Below, one piece after another: positions 62,882-64,000 of a DNA stretch of 64,000 nt. The stretch is from contig NZ_JBHTKJ010000073.1 of NCBI RefSeq assembly GCF_042675965.1, forward strand, positions 62,001-126,000, read 5' to 3'. The stretch comes from Virgibacillus_R byunsanensis (GTDB taxonomy: Bacteria > Bacillota > Bacilli > Bacillales > Amphibacillaceae). The notes under the pieces were generated by a model. The model saw only the letters and a list, made by a program, of their open reading frames with translations. It was not told the origin of the DNA and did not search any database. Positions within the stretch are counted from its first letter, which is position 1; every line of letters starts with the position of its first letter. The translations under genes were made by a program, and so were the position numbers.

Positions 62882-63265
62882 TTACACCTGTGAAATTTGT
62901 ATTAGATTCCCACACGTGTCATCAAATATAGCAAATGTTACCGGACCGACCTCGGTTGGTTCTGTGGTGAATTTCACACCTGCATTTTTCAATCTTTCGT
63001 ATTCCTTTTGGATGTCATCAACTGCAAATGAAGTGGTTGGAATACCTTCTTCATAAATAGTATTTTGGTACGTTTTTGCAGCTGGGTTTTCATTAGGTTC
63101 AAGTAGCAACTCAACACCTTCTGGATCCTCTGGCGAGACAACCGTTAGCCACTTAAAGTCTCCTGCAGGTATGTCTGTTTTTTTAATAAAGCCGAGAACT
63201 TCTGTATAAAATTGATGCGCTCTTTCTTGATCATCTACAAATACACTTGTTACTTTAATTTTCAT
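62882..63265 (-). CDS. VOC-family protein
   Basis: A protein of about 127 residues with one full VOC pattern: KVTSVFVDDQERAHQFYTEV, then GVELLLEPNENPAAKTY, TSFAVDDIQKEYERLKNAGV and PVTFAIFDDTCGNLIQISQ. Small members of this family are glyoxalase, bleomycin-resistance or dioxygenase relatives. The metal ligands His and Glu are only partly visible, so the activity is uncertain. GGAGG seven bases before the ATG at 63265 sets the start; the longer frame to 63334 is not used. Confidence 0.85.
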   Translation of the reverse strand: MKIKVTSVFVDDQERAHQFYTEVLGFIKKTDIPAGDFKWLTVVSPEDPEGVELLLEPNENPAAKTYQNTIYEEGIPTTSFAVDDIQKEYERLKNAGVKFTTEPTEVGPVTFAIFDDTCGNLIQISQV

Positions 63266-63278
63266 GTTAAGCCTCCAT

Positions 63279-63476
63279 TCATAATCCACCAGCACCACCA
63301 CCGCCCATTGGACGACGGCCTTTTTCTTTTGCAATTTGTCTTTCTACTTCTTTCTCCTGTTCTGTCTTTTCACGATAAGATTGATGTGGATTCCTTTTCG
63401 TTTTTCGCCTATCGAGGAAAATCAGAAAAACAATGAGTACAACTACAAATATGATCCAAAATAAATCCGAAATCAA
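63279..63476 (-). CDS. Small membrane protein of unknown function
   Basis: A 65-residue protein: one N-terminal membrane helix (DLFWIIFVVVLIVFLIFLD), then a highly charged region (YREKTEQEKEVERQIAKEKG) and a glycine-rich end. The start is TTG with AGGGGTG seven bases before. It lies 13 bases upstream of the VOC gene, so the two may be cotranscribed. No known family is recognised. Confidence 0.5.
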   Translation of the reverse strand: MISDLFWIIFVVVLIVFLIFLDRRKTKRNPHQSYREKTEQEKEVERQIAKEKGRRPMGGGGAGGL

Positions 63477-63501
63477 TAAATCACCCCTAGCATTTCCATC
63501 A

Positions 63502-64000
63502 TTATTCTAATTGAAAACTTTCAACGACCTTAAAGGCATCATCTTCCTCAACTAAAGGAGTATGCAGTTTTATGAGAATATACGGGCTTGAATATGAATC
63601 ACCCACATCCATATAAAAGTAAAAAGTCTGTATAATATTATCTGTTTTAACGTGTTGGCGAATGAAAGTGGTTGGGTATGTAACATCAGTTAACTCTTTA
63701 CTCTCAAATATCGCTTCCTTATTTTCCTTATTTTCATATTCAGTTGAACTTACTATACTTACTTCACCAACAATAGCTTCATTTTCATTTGTAATATTCC
63801 ATAATGTTGAGCTTTCCTGCTCAAGAGTAAGTCCGAGCTCTTTTAATTCTGGTATGGAAATGACCACTGGATCAGGTTGGACATTAGTTGCACCTTGATT
63901 CGATTCGCTTATATAATAACTGCTTAATACGATAAACAATAGTAAAGCAGTCAGTGCAGACAGATAATATTTATACGCAAAAACCTTCTTTGGTTGTGAG
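63502..64000 (-). CDS. Membrane-anchored protein, 5' end outside the window
   Basis: The frame stays open to the right edge (63999), reading SQPKKVFAYKYYLSALTALL then LFIVLSSYYISESNQ, so the start is outside the window; a TTG at 63939 would fall in the middle of the hydrophobic helix. After this helix the protein has an acidic, beta-rich part (ISIPELKELGLTLEQESSTL then STEYENKENKEAIF). Function unknown. Confidence 0.6.
   Translation of the reverse strand, partial: SQPKKVFAYKYYLSALTALLLFIVLSSYYISESNQGATNVQPDPVVISIPELKELGLTLEQESSTLWNITNENEAIVGEVSIVSSTEYENKENKEAIFESKELTDVTYPTTFIRQHVKTDNIIQTFYFYMDVGDSYSSPYILIKLHTPLVEEDDAFKVVESFQLE

Noticed and set aside
1..64000. CRISPR arrays, tRNA, rRNA or riboswitches
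   Set aside because: I looked for regularly spaced direct repeats, cloverleaf patterns and known leader motifs and found none that hold up.

Overview
The window is a low-GC Firmicute chromosome segment, most probably from a halotolerant, endospore-forming member of the Bacillaceae (Oceanobacillus/Virgibacillus-like). The evidence is the AT-rich codon use, strong AGGAGG-type ribosome binding sites, frequent TTG and GTG starts, a spore-coat transglutaminase (tgl), a Spo0E-type phosphatase, an MhqR/MhqO pair with a B. subtilis-like operator, an AhrC-type arginine operon, a CydS subunit and a BCCT carrier. Most genes are on the minus strand. I see no rRNA, tRNA or CRISPR array.

Layout. 0-1.6 kb: the edge of a leftward gene with a 23-bp perfect inverted repeat upstream, a VOC gene broken by one in-frame TGA, and a GNAT-like gene. 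2.0-11.1 kb: one leftward catabolic locus with a PucR-type regulator, an M20 amidohydrolase, a complete TRAP carboxylate importer (DctP, DctQ, DctM), a split UxaA-type dehydratase, a TIM-barrel isomerase and an FAH-type hydrolase; its substrate is unknown. 11.4-16.6 kb: type II pantothenate kinase, then argC-argJ-argB-argD. 16.7-22.6 kb: a decaying accessory stretch with several broken genes, an orphan colicin-E-type immunity gene and a Doc/AbrB toxin-antitoxin remnant. 22.8-28.8 kb: lipoprotein, a PQQ alcohol-type dehydrogenase fused to cytochrome c, a convergent PQQ sugar dehydrogenase, and a BCCT carrier with an altered substrate motif. 29-34 kb: LysM-propeller protein, repeats, FMN reductase plus luciferase-like monooxygenase. 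34.2-40.6 kb: a nitrous-oxide reductase operon (cytochrome c, nosZ, membrane protein, nosD, nosY, nosF, lipoprotein) behind a TGTGA-N6-TCACT box. 41-43 kb: an IS110-family insertion. 43-55 kb: YitT protein, tgl, phosphodiesterase-like protein, mhqR/mhqO, ABC-F, Spo0E-like, UspA, DUF7916-like, FAD-linked oxidase, CBS protein. 55.5-61.5 kb: cytochrome bd oxidase (cydA, cydB, cydS) facing the cydDC exporter, again with a TGTGA-N6-TCACT box. 61.8-64 kb: small envelope and VOC proteins.

How it fits together. The nos operon and the cyd genes carry near-identical Fnr/Rex-type boxes, which suggests a shared response to low oxygen: N2O respiration plus a high-affinity oxidase, with quinone-stress defence (MhqR) and FAD- and PQQ-linked dehydrogenases as possible electron donors. 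The most unusual non-coding content is a set of dispersed repeat families. The best is a 260-300 bp element present three times, built of two direct and two inverted ~23-nt modules that would fold into a long hairpin. A second family is a hairpin-rich repeat in four intergenic regions. A third is a ~530 bp GC-rich block bounded by ~55 bp imperfect inverted repeats. Several single-base lesions occur in otherwise recognisable genes, so either the genome is losing genes here or the raw sequence has errors; reads would decide.
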